The notes: generated by a model not told the origin, from the sequence alone. DNA of 9,536 nucleotides from Ramlibacter sp. (GCA_025351615.1 JANXVP010000490.1:1-9536), one strand, 5' to 3'. Positions 1 to 6,109 are shown, numbered from the stretch's first letter. Numbers and translations: made by a program.

Positions 1-1
1 G

Positions 2-808
2 CTGGTCGATGAATTCATGACGGTCGACACGGACGCGGTCTGCGCCGCGATCAAGGACGTCTTCATCGACACCCGCAGCATCGTCGAGCCGGCCGGCGCG
101 CTCGCCGTGGCCGCGATCAAGCAGTACGTCGCCGAGCACAAAACCCGCGGCGAAACCTATGCGGCGATCCTGTGCGGCGCCAACATGAACTTCGACCGCC
201 TGCGTTTCGTGGCCGAACGGGCCGAGGTCGGCGAAGAGCGGGAGGCGCTGTTCACAGTCACGATTCCGGAGGAGCGCGGCAGTTTCAGGCGCTTTTGCGA
301 ACTGATCGGCGGCTTGCCCGGGGGCGCCCGCAACGTGACCGAATTCAACTATCGCATCAGTGACTCGGCCCGGGCCCACGTGTTCGTCGGCCTCACCACC
401 CACGGCAAAGGCGAATCTGCGCGGATCGCCGCCAACTTCACCCGGCAGGGCTTCGAGGCGCTGGACCTGACCCACGACGAACTGGCCAAGGAACACATCC
501 GCCACATGGTGGGCGGGCACTCGACGCTGGCGCAGGACGAGCGGCTGTTGCGATTCGTCTTTCCCGAGCGTCCCGGGGCGCTGCTGAAGTTCCTGTCGCA
601 AATGCGGCCCGGCTGGAACATCACGCTTTTTCACTACCGCAATCAGGGCGCGGATTACGGCCGCATTCTCGTGGGCTTGCAGGTGCCGAGGAGCGACAAC
701 CCGGCCTTCCGATCCTTTCTTGCAACGCTTGGCTACCCTTCGGTCGAAGAAACTGCCAATCCCGCCTACCGCCTTTTCCTGCAGAGCCAGACGAATGTCA
801 GTGCTTGA
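2..808 (+). CDS. ilvA: Threonine dehydratase (threonine ammonia-lyase), biosynthetic, C-terminal part
   Basis: The PLP enzyme IlvA deaminates L-threonine to 2-oxobutanoate, the first step of isoleucine synthesis in the cytoplasm. The frame is open from base 2 to the TGA at 806-808 (268 residues seen), so the N-terminal part with the PLP-binding lysine lies before the window. An ATG at 17 sits inside the conserved domain and is not the start. The end of the catalytic domain shows DTRSIVEPAGALA and CGANMNFDRLR; in this fold a Ser or Cys at the CGAN position faces the PLP ring nitrogen. Two ACT-like regulatory domains follow, at about residues 82-150 (LFTVTIPEERGSF) and 181-258 (LLRFVFPERPGALLKFL). 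This tandem arrangement is typical of the isoleucine-inhibited biosynthetic enzyme and absent from short catabolic TdcB forms. It is unrelated in function to the secretion genes beside it. Its last 11 bases overlap the 3' end of the convergent gspC. Confidence 0.95.
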   Translation: MVDEFMTVDTDAVCAAIKDVFIDTRSIVEPAGALAVAAIKQYVAEHKTRGETYAAILCGANMNFDRLRFVAERAEVGEEREALFTVTIPEERGSFRRFCELIGGLPGGARNVTEFNYRISDSARAHVFVGLTTHGKGESARIAANFTRQGFEALDLTHDELAKEHIRHMVGGHSTLAQDERLLRFVFPERPGALLKFLSQMRPGWNITLFHYRNQGADYGRILVGLQVPRSDNPAFRSFLATLGYPSVEETANPAYRLFLQSQTNVSA

Positions 809-1249
809 CCGGCGGCAGTTCCAGCGTGAGAACTGCAGGCCCGCCCACAGTGGCGGCAAGGACGGCGCTGCGGCCTTGCACGGACTGCAACAGCAGTCCG
901 TCATCGATCGACGAGCCAACCCGGAACGGCCTGGGCAGTTTGCCATCGACAGCAATCAGCGCCGCGCCACGGTGCGAACGCGCCGCCACCACGCCCAGCA
1001 AGCTGAACCGGCTCGCCAGGCTGACGGTTGCCGCCGCCGCAGGTGAAGCCGCAATCGGGTTGGCTCCGAGCAGGCGCGCCATCGTGCCGGATCCGCGGGC
1101 GCGGGCATGCGCGTCGACGCGGGAACGGCGGCAGATGAAGCGGCAGGGGCGATTTTCAGCCCCCAGTAAACGCTGCTTCCGGCGGCCAGGATCCACAAGA
1201 CCAGGGTGGTCCCGCGGACTGCCCACCTGCTTTGCACACTCGTTGCCAT
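798..1249 (-). pseudogene. gspC: T2SS inner-membrane linker GspC, frameshifted
   Basis: GspC is a bitopic inner-membrane protein whose periplasmic HR domain binds the secretin GspD and ties it to the GspL/GspM platform. The ATG at 1249-1247 opens a frame encoding a short N-terminus, one membrane segment (about residues 13-31, TTLVLWILAAGSSVYWGL) and a Pro/Ala linker ending ADPA at 1085. The rest lies in another frame, from MARLLGANP (1082) through the HR domain (SRFSLLGVVA, ALIAVDGKLPRPFRVG, LLLQSV) to the TGA at 800-798. The two halves join if one base is missing at about 1083-1085, giving a protein of about 150 residues. That is a normal length for the short PDZ-less GspC of Comamonadaceae as I recall them. 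The HR half is well conserved, so the break is recent or a sequencing/assembly error. An in-frame TAA just upstream limits the start to about 1249. The gene converges on ilvA (11-bp overlap) and diverges from gspG. Confidence 0.85.
815..836. other. Perfect 7-bp inverted repeat just after the ilvA stop
   Basis: GCAGTTC (815-821) and GAACTGC (830-836) are perfectly complementary around an 8-base loop, starting 6 bases after the ilvA stop. On the other strand the same bases lie in the 3' coding end of gspC. No T-run follows on the + strand, so it is not a standard intrinsic terminator. It could still stabilise or help end the ilvA transcript at this convergent junction, or be chance in GC-rich coding DNA. 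Confidence 0.25.
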
Positions 1250-1289
1250 ATGCAGCGATTATCATGGATGCGATTCACCCCAAAGCCAA
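1250..1289. promoter_or_regulatory. Divergent gspC/gspG spacer, possible promoters
   Basis: This 40-bp spacer is the only non-coding DNA between gspC (-) and the start of the gspG series (+). On the - strand GATAAT (1263-1258) resembles a sigma-70 -10 box 8 bases before the gspC ATG. On the + strand TATCAT (1260-1265) is a weaker -10 candidate for gspG. Neither has a convincing -35 at 16-18 bp. A nine-codon frame, ATG at 1264 to TGA at 1293, overlaps the gspG start as ATGA and could couple translation, as gspG has no clear Shine-Dalgarno sequence. All of this is inference from short motifs. Confidence 0.25.
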
Positions 1290-1730
1290 ATGAATTCAAC
1301 TTGCACCTCACTGAAACGGCGGGCCCAGGCCGGCTTCACCCTGATCGAGCTGATGGTCGTCCTGGTCATCATCGGGGTACTCGCCGCCCTGATTGTCCCG
1401 AACGTGCTGGACCGCGCCGATGACGCGCGCGCCACCGCCGCCCGCACCGACGTCAACAACCTGATGCAGGCGCTCAAGCTGTATCGCCTGGACAACCAGC
1501 GCTACCCGACAGCCGAACAGGGTTTGCAGGCGTTGGTTGCCAAACCCACCGCCGGCGCGATCCCGCCGAACTGGAAACCCTACCTGGAAAAGCTGCCCAA
1601 TGACCCGTGGGGCCGGCCCTACCAGTACCTCAATCCAGGCGTGAAGGGCGAGATCGACATCATGTCCTTTGGCGCCGATGGCCAGCCCGGCGGCGAGGGC
1701 AAGAATGCGGACGTCGGCTCCTGGCAATAG
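1290..1730 (+). CDS. gspG: T2SS major pseudopilin GspG
   Basis: GspG is the major subunit of the periplasmic pseudopilus that drives substrates through the secretin. The product has 146 residues, the usual family length. A 15-residue leader (KRRAQAG) precedes the prepilin peptidase site G15/F16 in AQAG|FTLIELMVVLVIIGVL, with the conserved Glu at +5 (E20) and the hydrophobic helix to about residue 38. The globular domain carries the GspG signatures RYPTAEQGLQALV, PNDPWGRPYQY and the C-terminal loop SFGADGQPGGEGKNADVGSW (126-145). Acidic residues in this loop (D130 and D141 here) correspond to the calcium site of characterised GspG/PulG. The ATG at 1290 is chosen because it gives a normal leader; an in-frame start further upstream (1206) would add residues unlike any prepilin leader and overlap gspC. 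It is the first gene of the long + strand series. Confidence 0.97.
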   Translation: MNSTCTSLKRRAQAGFTLIELMVVLVIIGVLAALIVPNVLDRADDARATAARTDVNNLMQALKLYRLDNQRYPTAEQGLQALVAKPTAGAIPPNWKPYLEKLPNDPWGRPYQYLNPGVKGEIDIMSFGADGQPGGEGKNADVGSWQ

Positions 1731-1735
1731 ATGTA

Positions 1736-2284
1736 ATGGCCCCCACGCTTGCGGCTGATGCCGCTGCGCTGCCCCCCGAGGGGGCGCGTTCGCCTTGGGG
1801 CGGCCCGGCGGCGAACAAGGCCCCCACGCTTGCGGCTGATGCCGCTGCGCTGCCTTCGGCGCTTGCGGCGCGCGGCTTCACGCTGCTGGAACTGCTGGTG
1901 GTGGTGGCCATCATCGCCATGGCCAGCGCCGGGGTGACCCTCGCCTTGCGCGACAGCGCGGACACGCAACTGGAGCGAGAGGCGCAACGGCTTGCCGCCC
2001 TGCTGGAGTCGGCGCGGGCCCAATCGCGCACCAGCGGGCGTCCGGTGCAGTGGCGCGTGGTCGAAGGGGGCTTTCGCTTCGATGGCCTGCCGCCCAACAC
2101 ATTGCCCGAACAGTGGCTGGCACCGACCACCGGAGTCCGCGGCGCGAACGTGTTGCAGCTGGGACCCGAACCCATCATCGGCCGCCAGCAAGTGGTTCTT
2201 GCCTCATCCTCGTCGCCCGGCCGCGGCCTGCGAATCGCCACCGATGGGTTGCGGCCCTTCACCGTGACCGCAGAAGCCCCATGA
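1736..2284 (+). CDS. gspH: T2SS minor pseudopilin GspH with an abnormally long, repeat-derived leader
   Basis: GspH is a minor pseudopilin thought to sit below the GspI-J-K tip and join it to the GspG shaft. The conserved part starts at the prepilin site AARG|FTLLELLVVVAIIAMA, with Glu at +5, followed by about 135 mature residues of GspH type (REAQRLAALLESARAQSRTSG, then PVQWRVVEGGFRFDGLP and a Gly-rich C-terminus). The only in-frame ATG after the gspG stop is at 1736. It gives 182 residues with a 47-residue leader made almost wholly of the repeat element, against the usual 5-15. There is no in-frame GTG or TTG between it and the cleavage site. A rare CTG start at 1850 would give a normal 9-residue leader (residues PSALAARG after the initiator), but this is speculative. 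The ATG has no good Shine-Dalgarno sequence. The gene ends in ATGA overlapping gspI. Identity is firm, the start is not. Confidence 0.88.
   Translation: MAPTLAADAAALPPEGARSPWGGPAANKAPTLAADAAALPSALAARGFTLLELLVVVAIIAMASAGVTLALRDSADTQLEREAQRLAALLESARAQSRTSGRPVQWRVVEGGFRFDGLPPNTLPEQWLAPTTGVRGANVLQLGPEPIIGRQQVVLASSSSPGRGLRIATDGLRPFTVTAEAP
1738..1854. repeat. GC-rich repeat element with a 36-bp direct repeat at the gspG/gspH junction
   Basis: Two identical 36-bp copies lie at 1738-1773 and 1819-1854, exactly 81 bp (27 codons) apart, each starting GGCCCCCACGCTTGCGGC. A shorter third piece, CGCTTGCGGC, recurs at 1860-1869. Between the copies are the palindromic GCCCCCCGAGGGGGC (1771-1785) and CTTGGGGCGGCCCGGCGG (1795-1812). 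From memory, the order CCCCCACGCT, CTGCCCCCCGAGGGGGCGC, CTTGGGGCGGCCCGGC is a dispersed intergenic repeat common in Comamonadaceae genomes; I could not search for it. It encodes no protein of its own, but is open in the gspH frame and reads as APTLAADAAALP twice. Confidence 0.75.
1771..1785. other. Short GC hairpin inside the repeat element
   Basis: GCCCCC (1771-1776) and GGGGGC (1780-1785) form a perfect 6-bp stem with a 3-base CGA loop. There is no following T-run, so a rho-independent terminator is unlikely. Because it lies between the gspG stop and the conserved part of gspH, a folded stem could affect mRNA stability or relative GspG and GspH levels, as hairpins after major-subunit genes sometimes do. 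That role is inference. Confidence 0.45.
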
Positions 2285-2634
2285 GGCAGCGCGGCTTCAC
2301 GCTGATCGAAGTCCTGGTGGCCCTGGGGATCGTCGCCATCGCGCTGGTCGCGGGACTGCAGGCAACCACCGCACTCACCAACAATGCGATGCGCCAGTCC
2401 GACGTGCTGCTGGCCCACATCTGCGCGGAAAACGAGCTGGTCAAGGTGCGGCTGTCCCGCCAGATGCCCGGCGTCGGCGAGAACAGCGTACCGTGCGAGC
2501 AGGCGGGGCGCAGCTTCAGCGTGACAGTGGGTGTGCTGCCGACCCCCAACCCAAGTTTCCGGCGGGTCGACGCACAGGTGATGGACGGCGCCTCGCCGGT
2601 GCTGCGGCTGTCCACCGTGGTCGGCAGCCATTGA
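2281..2634 (+). CDS. gspI: T2SS minor pseudopilin GspI
   Basis: GspI forms the pseudopilus tip complex with GspJ and GspK in the periplasm and helps start pseudopilus assembly. The 117-residue product has a very short leader, MRQRG, then the peptidase site and helix G|FTLIEVLVALGIVAIAL with Glu at +5 (E10). Downstream is the GspI-type pattern AMRQSDVLLAHICAENEL, then a small beta domain with SFSVTVGVLPTPNPSFRRV and a short C-terminus. Two cysteines (C48 and C72) could form a disulphide after export. The ATG at 2281 overlaps the gspH stop as ATGA and its own stop overlaps the gspJ start as TGATG, so translation is probably coupled both ways. Confidence 0.95.
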   Translation: MRQRGFTLIEVLVALGIVAIALVAGLQATTALTNNAMRQSDVLLAHICAENELVKVRLSRQMPGVGENSVPCEQAGRSFSVTVGVLPTPNPSFRRVDAQVMDGASPVLRLSTVVGSH

Positions 2635-3371
2635 TGCAAACACGCAAGCGGGGCCGCGGCTTCACGCTGGTCGAACTGCTGGTGGCGCTGTTCGCCATGG
2701 CCTTGCTCGCGGTGATGAGCTGGCGAGGACTGGACGGCATGACGCGGGCTCAGGCCATCACTGCGGCCCGCGCGGACGAAGTCCTGACCTTGCAGGTCGG
2801 GCTGGCGCAGTGGAGCGCCGACCTGGACGCGATCATCCAGCTGCCACGGGCCCCGGCGCTCGACTGGAACGGACGTGTGCTGCGGCTCACGCGCCGCGAT
2901 ACGACCAGCGCCGCCAGCGGCGTGCTTGTGGTGGCCTGGACCCGGCGGGACGGCCAGTGGTTGCGCTGGCAGTCGCCGCCGGCCACGTTGCGCGGCGATC
3001 TGGACCGGGCCTGGCAGCAAGCCGACCAGTGGGCGCAGACGCCCGGCGACCAGGACCGGCGCCTCGAAGTCGCCATCACCCCATTGCAGGACTGGCAGAT
3101 TTTCTATTTCCGCAGCGACGCGTGGACCAATCCGCAGTCCAGCGATGCCGTCACCGGCGCGCCTGTTGCGAGCGTGCCTCTCACGAGCGCGAGCGCGCCC
3201 GCACCCACATCAGGCCTCACGCCCGCAGCCGCCGCCGCAGTGGCTTTGCTGGCCACTCCCCTGATTCCCCAAGGGGTCCGGCTGGTGTTGATGCTGCCAC
3301 CGGGTCAGGCGCTGGCGGGACAGATCACCCGCGACTGGGTCCGTCCTACCCTGGGAGGCAACAAATCTTGA
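2634..3371 (+). CDS. gspJ: T2SS minor pseudopilin GspJ
   Basis: GspJ is a tip pseudopilin that forms a heterotrimer with GspI and GspK. The 245-residue product begins MQTRKRGRG, the cleavage site G9/F10, then FTLVELLVALFAMALLAVMSWRG with Glu at +5 (E14). WRGLDGM right after the helix and the later LQDWQIFYFRSDAWTNP (151-167) are typical of GspJ. Residues about 169-209 are a low-complexity Ala/Ser/Thr/Pro stretch, probably a flexible loop. The conserved end RLVLMLPPGQALAGQITRDW follows. The ATG at 2634 overlaps the gspI stop by one base. The 3' end overlaps the gspK TTG start as TTGA and carries the gspK ribosome binding site. Confidence 0.95.
   Translation: MQTRKRGRGFTLVELLVALFAMALLAVMSWRGLDGMTRAQAITAARADEVLTLQVGLAQWSADLDAIIQLPRAPALDWNGRVLRLTRRDTTSAASGVLVVAWTRRDGQWLRWQSPPATLRGDLDRAWQQADQWAQTPGDQDRRLEVAITPLQDWQIFYFRSDAWTNPQSSDAVTGAPVASVPLTSASAPAPTSGLTPAAAAAVALLATPLIPQGVRLVLMLPPGQALAGQITRDWVRPTLGGNKS
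3353..3358 (+). promoter_or_regulatory. Shine-Dalgarno sequence supporting the gspK TTG start
   Basis: GGGAGG lies inside the gspJ 3' end, 9 bases before the TTG at 3368. It is the clearest ribosome binding site in the series and decides for TTG over the internal ATGs at 3407 and 3413, which would remove the prepilin leader. Confidence 0.65.
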
Positions 3372-4369
3372 AGCACCGGCACGGACAGCTGGGGGCCGCG
3401 CTGCTGATGGCGATGCTCACCGTCACCCTGGTCGCCACTTTCGCCGCCGCGGCCATGTGGCAGCAGTGGCGCAGCGTCGAGGTCGAACAGGCGGAGCGCA
3501 CCCGGGTCCAGTCGGGCTGGATTTTGACCGGGGCTCTGGACTGGGCCCGGCTGATCCTGAAAGAAGATGCGAAAGGGGGCACGGCCGACTACCTGTCGGA
3601 ACCCTGGGCTGTCCCGCTGGAAGAGGCGCGGCTCTCCACCTTTCTGGCGGCGGAAAAAGGCGTCACCACCGTGGCACCGGGCGAAGACACCCTGGACGCC
3701 TTCCTGTCCGGCCGCATCCTCGACCTGCAATCCCTGCTGAACGTCACCAACCTGGTCGAGGGCGGAATCATTTCCCAGGCCGGTCTTCGCAGCTTCACCC
3801 GCCTGTTCAAACTGCTGGGACTGCCGCCCGCGCAGCTCGCCACGCTGGCGGAAAACCTGCGGTTCGCAGCGGACACCAGCGCGGACAATCGCTCCTCGCC
3901 GATGGCCCCACTGATGCCGCAGCGCGTCGAGCAACTGGTCTGGCTCGGGCTGACGCCCGACACCGTTGCCGTCCTGGCGCCCTATGTCACCATCCTGCCG
4001 GCCCGGACCGCGGTCAACCTCAACACGGCCAGGGCCGAAGTGATCTACGCCAGCGTCAATGGGTTGAGCCTGGCTGATGCCAAGCGCCTCGTCACGGAGC
4101 GCGACCGGTCCCATTTCCGGACGTTGACCGACGCCAGCAAGCTGGCCGGGAGCGTCGAGGCATCGGCATTCACTGACGGTCAGGTCGCCATCGCCTCAAG
4201 CTTTTTCGAAAGCCGGGGCCGCCTGCGCCTGGGCCAGATGGTGGTGGAAGAGCGCTCTGTGCTGCAGCGCGTGAACCCTACGGGCGTAAACCCCACGGTC
4301 CTGGCGCTGCAGCGCGAGCGCGGCGTCATCGAGGCCCCACTCCCGGGCACCACGCTGCCTGCGCGTTAG
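3368..4369 (+). CDS. gspK: T2SS minor pseudopilin GspK (tip subunit)
   Basis: GspK is the large minor pseudopilin capping the pseudopilus tip with GspI and GspJ. Read from a TTG at 3368 it has 333 residues, the normal size. The leader MKHRHGQLG precedes the likely cleavage site G9/A10 and the helix AALLMAMLTVTLVATFAAAA. The +5 residue is Met rather than Glu, as expected, because GspK lacks the Glu found in the other pseudopilins. Then come GspK signatures: WQQWRSVEVEQAERTRVQS, GALDWARLIL, EPWAVPLEEARLSTFLA, LLNVTNLVEGG, ADTSADNRS, LMPQRVEQLVWLG, and a helix-hairpin-helix-like segment VNLNTARAEVIYASVNGLSL (216-235). The start is fixed by a strong GGGAGG site, the TTGA overlap with gspJ, and the leader it creates. 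The 3' end is followed by a 40-bp gap before gspL. Confidence 0.95.
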   Translation: MKHRHGQLGAALLMAMLTVTLVATFAAAAMWQQWRSVEVEQAERTRVQSGWILTGALDWARLILKEDAKGGTADYLSEPWAVPLEEARLSTFLAAEKGVTTVAPGEDTLDAFLSGRILDLQSLLNVTNLVEGGIISQAGLRSFTRLFKLLGLPPAQLATLAENLRFAADTSADNRSSPMAPLMPQRVEQLVWLGLTPDTVAVLAPYVTILPARTAVNLNTARAEVIYASVNGLSLADAKRLVTERDRSHFRTLTDASKLAGSVEASAFTDGQVAIASSFFESRGRLRLGQMVVEERSVLQRVNPTGVNPTVLALQRERGVIEAPLPGTTLPAR

Positions 4370-4392
4370 CCACCGCGCCGCCTCGCCTTGCC

Positions 4393-4398
4393 TACAAT
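4393..4398 (+). promoter_or_regulatory. Possible internal -10 element before gspL
   Basis: TACAAT matches five of six bases of the sigma-70 -10 box and lies 11 bases before the gspL ATG, in the only sizeable gap (4370-4409) after gspH. No good -35 is seen at 16-18 bp, and gspL has no clear Shine-Dalgarno sequence. If used, it would give a nearly leaderless message for gspL-M-N-D-E. This is a motif-level guess. Confidence 0.25.
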
Positions 4399-4409
4399 CG
4401 CCGCAGCCA

Positions 4410-5618
4410 ATGAGCTCACTGATCATTCTGCTCCCCACCCATCCCGCTGGCGCGGCGACGGAGTATCCCTATCTGGTAACACCCGACGGGCGCGCCGTGG
4501 GCGACCACGCCAGCGCCGCAGCCGCCTTGCTACCCCGGCCTTCCGGCGCGGGCGCGGAGGTGGTGGCGATCGTTCCCATGGGTGCGCTGTCATGGCACCA
4601 GGTCGAACTGCCCAAGGGAGTCTCCGCTGCATCGCCGCGCTTGCGCGCGGTGCTTGAAGGGCTGCTGGAAGACCGGCTGCTGGACGAGCCCGAGTCCCTG
4701 CACTTCGCGCTCCAGCCGCAGGCGCGGGCGGGTGTTCCGGTCTGGGTGGCGGTCTGCGAACGCAAATGGCTGCGCGACGCAGTGCACGCGCTGGAAGCGG
4801 TCGAGCGGCCGATCTCGCGAATCGTTCCCGAGTTCACGCCCGAAGATCCGCCGACGCTGCACGCCATCGGCGAGCCGGGCAATGCCACGCTGGTCCTGAC
4901 GAGCAGTGATGGCGTGCTGGCCATGCCGCTGTTGTCCCATGTCTTGCCGCTGCTGCCTGCGCTGCCCGACAGTGTGCTCCGCGTTGCCGAACCAGGCGTG
5001 GCGACTCTCGCCGAACAATTGCTGCACCACCCCATGGAGCTGCAGCAGGCACCTCAGCGCTGGCTGCAGGCAGCGCAGTCGGGGTGGGACCTGGCGCAGT
5101 CCGAGTTCGCCAGCTCCAATCGGGCTCGCGCGGTCAAGAAACTGTGGTTGTTGTGGGCCGACGTGCTGCGCGCGCCGCAGTGGCGGCCGGCCCGCTGGGG
5201 TGCGATTCTGCTGGTGGCAGCCAACCTGCTGGGTCTCAATGCATGGGCCTGGAAGGAGCGCTCCGCACTCGACGCGAAGCGCGAAGCCGTGCAGCGTATC
5301 CTCACCACCACCTTCCCGCAGGTCAAAGTCGTGGTCGATGCGCCCCTGCAGATGGAAAAGGAGCTTGTCCTGCTGCGGCAGGCAGCCGGCGCGACCTCCG
5401 GCCGCGACCTCGAAGCAATGCTGGGCGTCCTTGCCGCCGTCGCGCCGCCGATGCGGCCGCTGGGCGCGCTGGAATACACCGGCAGCGAGCTGCGCCTCAA
5501 AGGCCAGCCTTACACGGCCGAAGAAGCCCGCGCGCTGGCAGCCAGCCTGCGCAGCCTGGGCTATGCGGCAGAACTGCGCGGCGACACGCTGGTGGTGACT
5601 ACGGAGACAGCGCCGTGA
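4410..5618 (+). CDS. gspL: T2SS inner-membrane platform protein GspL
   Basis: GspL is a bitopic inner-membrane protein that recruits the ATPase GspE through its cytoplasmic domain and pairs with GspM in the periplasm. The 402-residue product has an N-terminal cytoplasmic actin-like domain (about 1-245), with LRAVLEGLLEDRLLDEPESL (79-98) and the GspL-type stretch GWDLAQSEFASSNR (225-238). One membrane segment lies at about 263-281 (WGAILLVAANLLGLNAWAW). The periplasmic part is a short helical region followed by a ferredoxin-like domain (LEYTGSELRLKG, RSLGYAAELRGDTLVV). The ATG at 4410 is 40 bp after gspK. The gene ends TGATG, sharing one base with the gspM ATG. All expected segments are present. 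Confidence 0.95.
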   Translation: MSSLIILLPTHPAGAATEYPYLVTPDGRAVGDHASAAAALLPRPSGAGAEVVAIVPMGALSWHQVELPKGVSAASPRLRAVLEGLLEDRLLDEPESLHFALQPQARAGVPVWVAVCERKWLRDAVHALEAVERPISRIVPEFTPEDPPTLHAIGEPGNATLVLTSSDGVLAMPLLSHVLPLLPALPDSVLRVAEPGVATLAEQLLHHPMELQQAPQRWLQAAQSGWDLAQSEFASSNRARAVKKLWLLWADVLRAPQWRPARWGAILLVAANLLGLNAWAWKERSALDAKREAVQRILTTTFPQVKVVVDAPLQMEKELVLLRQAAGATSGRDLEAMLGVLAAVAPPMRPLGALEYTGSELRLKGQPYTAEEARALAASLRSLGYAAELRGDTLVVTTETAP

Positions 5619-6094
5619 TGCTGTCCGATCTGAAATTGCGGTGGGGCCGGCTGGTTCCGCGTGAACAGCGGATGGTCGGCGCCGCCGTCAGCGTGGTCGC
5701 CTTGGCGCTCCTCTGGTGGCTCGCGCTCGCACCCGCCCTGGCAGTGCTGCGGGTCGCTGATGAACAGCATCGCGGACTCGACGCGCAGCTGCAGCGGATG
5801 CAGTCGTTGCAGGCCCAGGCCCAGGCCCTTCAATCGCAGCCGCGACAGACCCCGGACGATGCGTCCCGGCTGCTGGAAGCCACAGTCCGCCAGCAGCTGG
5901 GGCTCACCGCCCGCATCGCGGTCTCCGGCGAACGGGTGACGGTGACGCTCAGCGGCGCGACCCCGGAAGCGCTCAGCCAGTGGCTCACCCAGGCGCGCAC
6001 CAATGCACGCGTCCTTCCTTCGGAGGCGCGCCTGACACGCAACCCGGCAGGGCTCTGGGACGGCGTGCTGGTGCTCGGCTTGCCGCCTCGCTGA
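5618..6094 (+). CDS. gspM: T2SS inner-membrane platform protein GspM
   Basis: GspM is a small bitopic inner-membrane protein that stabilises GspL and is part of the assembly platform. The 158-residue product has a short basic cytoplasmic N-terminus with PREQRMV, one membrane segment at about 20-44 (VGAAVSVVALALLWWLALAP), a Gln-rich probable coiled coil at about 46-75, and a small periplasmic ferredoxin-like domain (LEATVRQQLGL, VTVTLSGATPEALSQWL, LWDGVLVLGL). The PREQ motif before the membrane helix is usual in GspM. The ATG at 5618 overlaps the gspL stop by one base. A GTG one codon upstream (5615) is an equally possible start and would add one residue. gspN follows after 15 bp. Confidence 0.94.
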   Translation: MLSDLKLRWGRLVPREQRMVGAAVSVVALALLWWLALAPALAVLRVADEQHRGLDAQLQRMQSLQAQAQALQSQPRQTPDDASRLLEATVRQQLGLTARIAVSGERVTVTLSGATPEALSQWLTQARTNARVLPSEARLTRNPAGLWDGVLVLGLPPR

Positions 6095-6109
6095 GCGATT
6101 TCACAGCCC

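Noticed and set aside
815..836. Intrinsic terminator for ilvA
   Set aside because: A perfect 7-bp stem exists but no T-run follows, and it lies in gspC coding sequence, so it is recorded only as an inverted repeat.
798..1249. Programmed frameshifting in gspC
   Set aside because: No classic slippery heptamer or downstream stimulatory structure is evident at the junction, and I know of no programmed shift in this family; mutation or sequencing error is simpler.
805..1293. + strand reading frame of 162 codons opposite gspC
   Set aside because: The - strand carries a clear GspC HR domain and membrane segment, so this is the complement of a real gene. Only its last nine codons, ending at the gspG start, might matter as a coupling peptide, and that is unproven.
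1660..2643. Long - strand reading frame of 327 codons across gspH and gspI
   Set aside because: It runs antisense to three recognised gsp genes, its translation is rich in Arg/Ala/Ser/His with no domain pattern, and such frames are expected in GC-rich DNA.
4361..4378. GCGCG/CGCGC inverted repeat at the end of gspK as a terminator
   Set aside because: Only a 5-bp stem with an 8-base loop and no T-run; not distinguishable from background.
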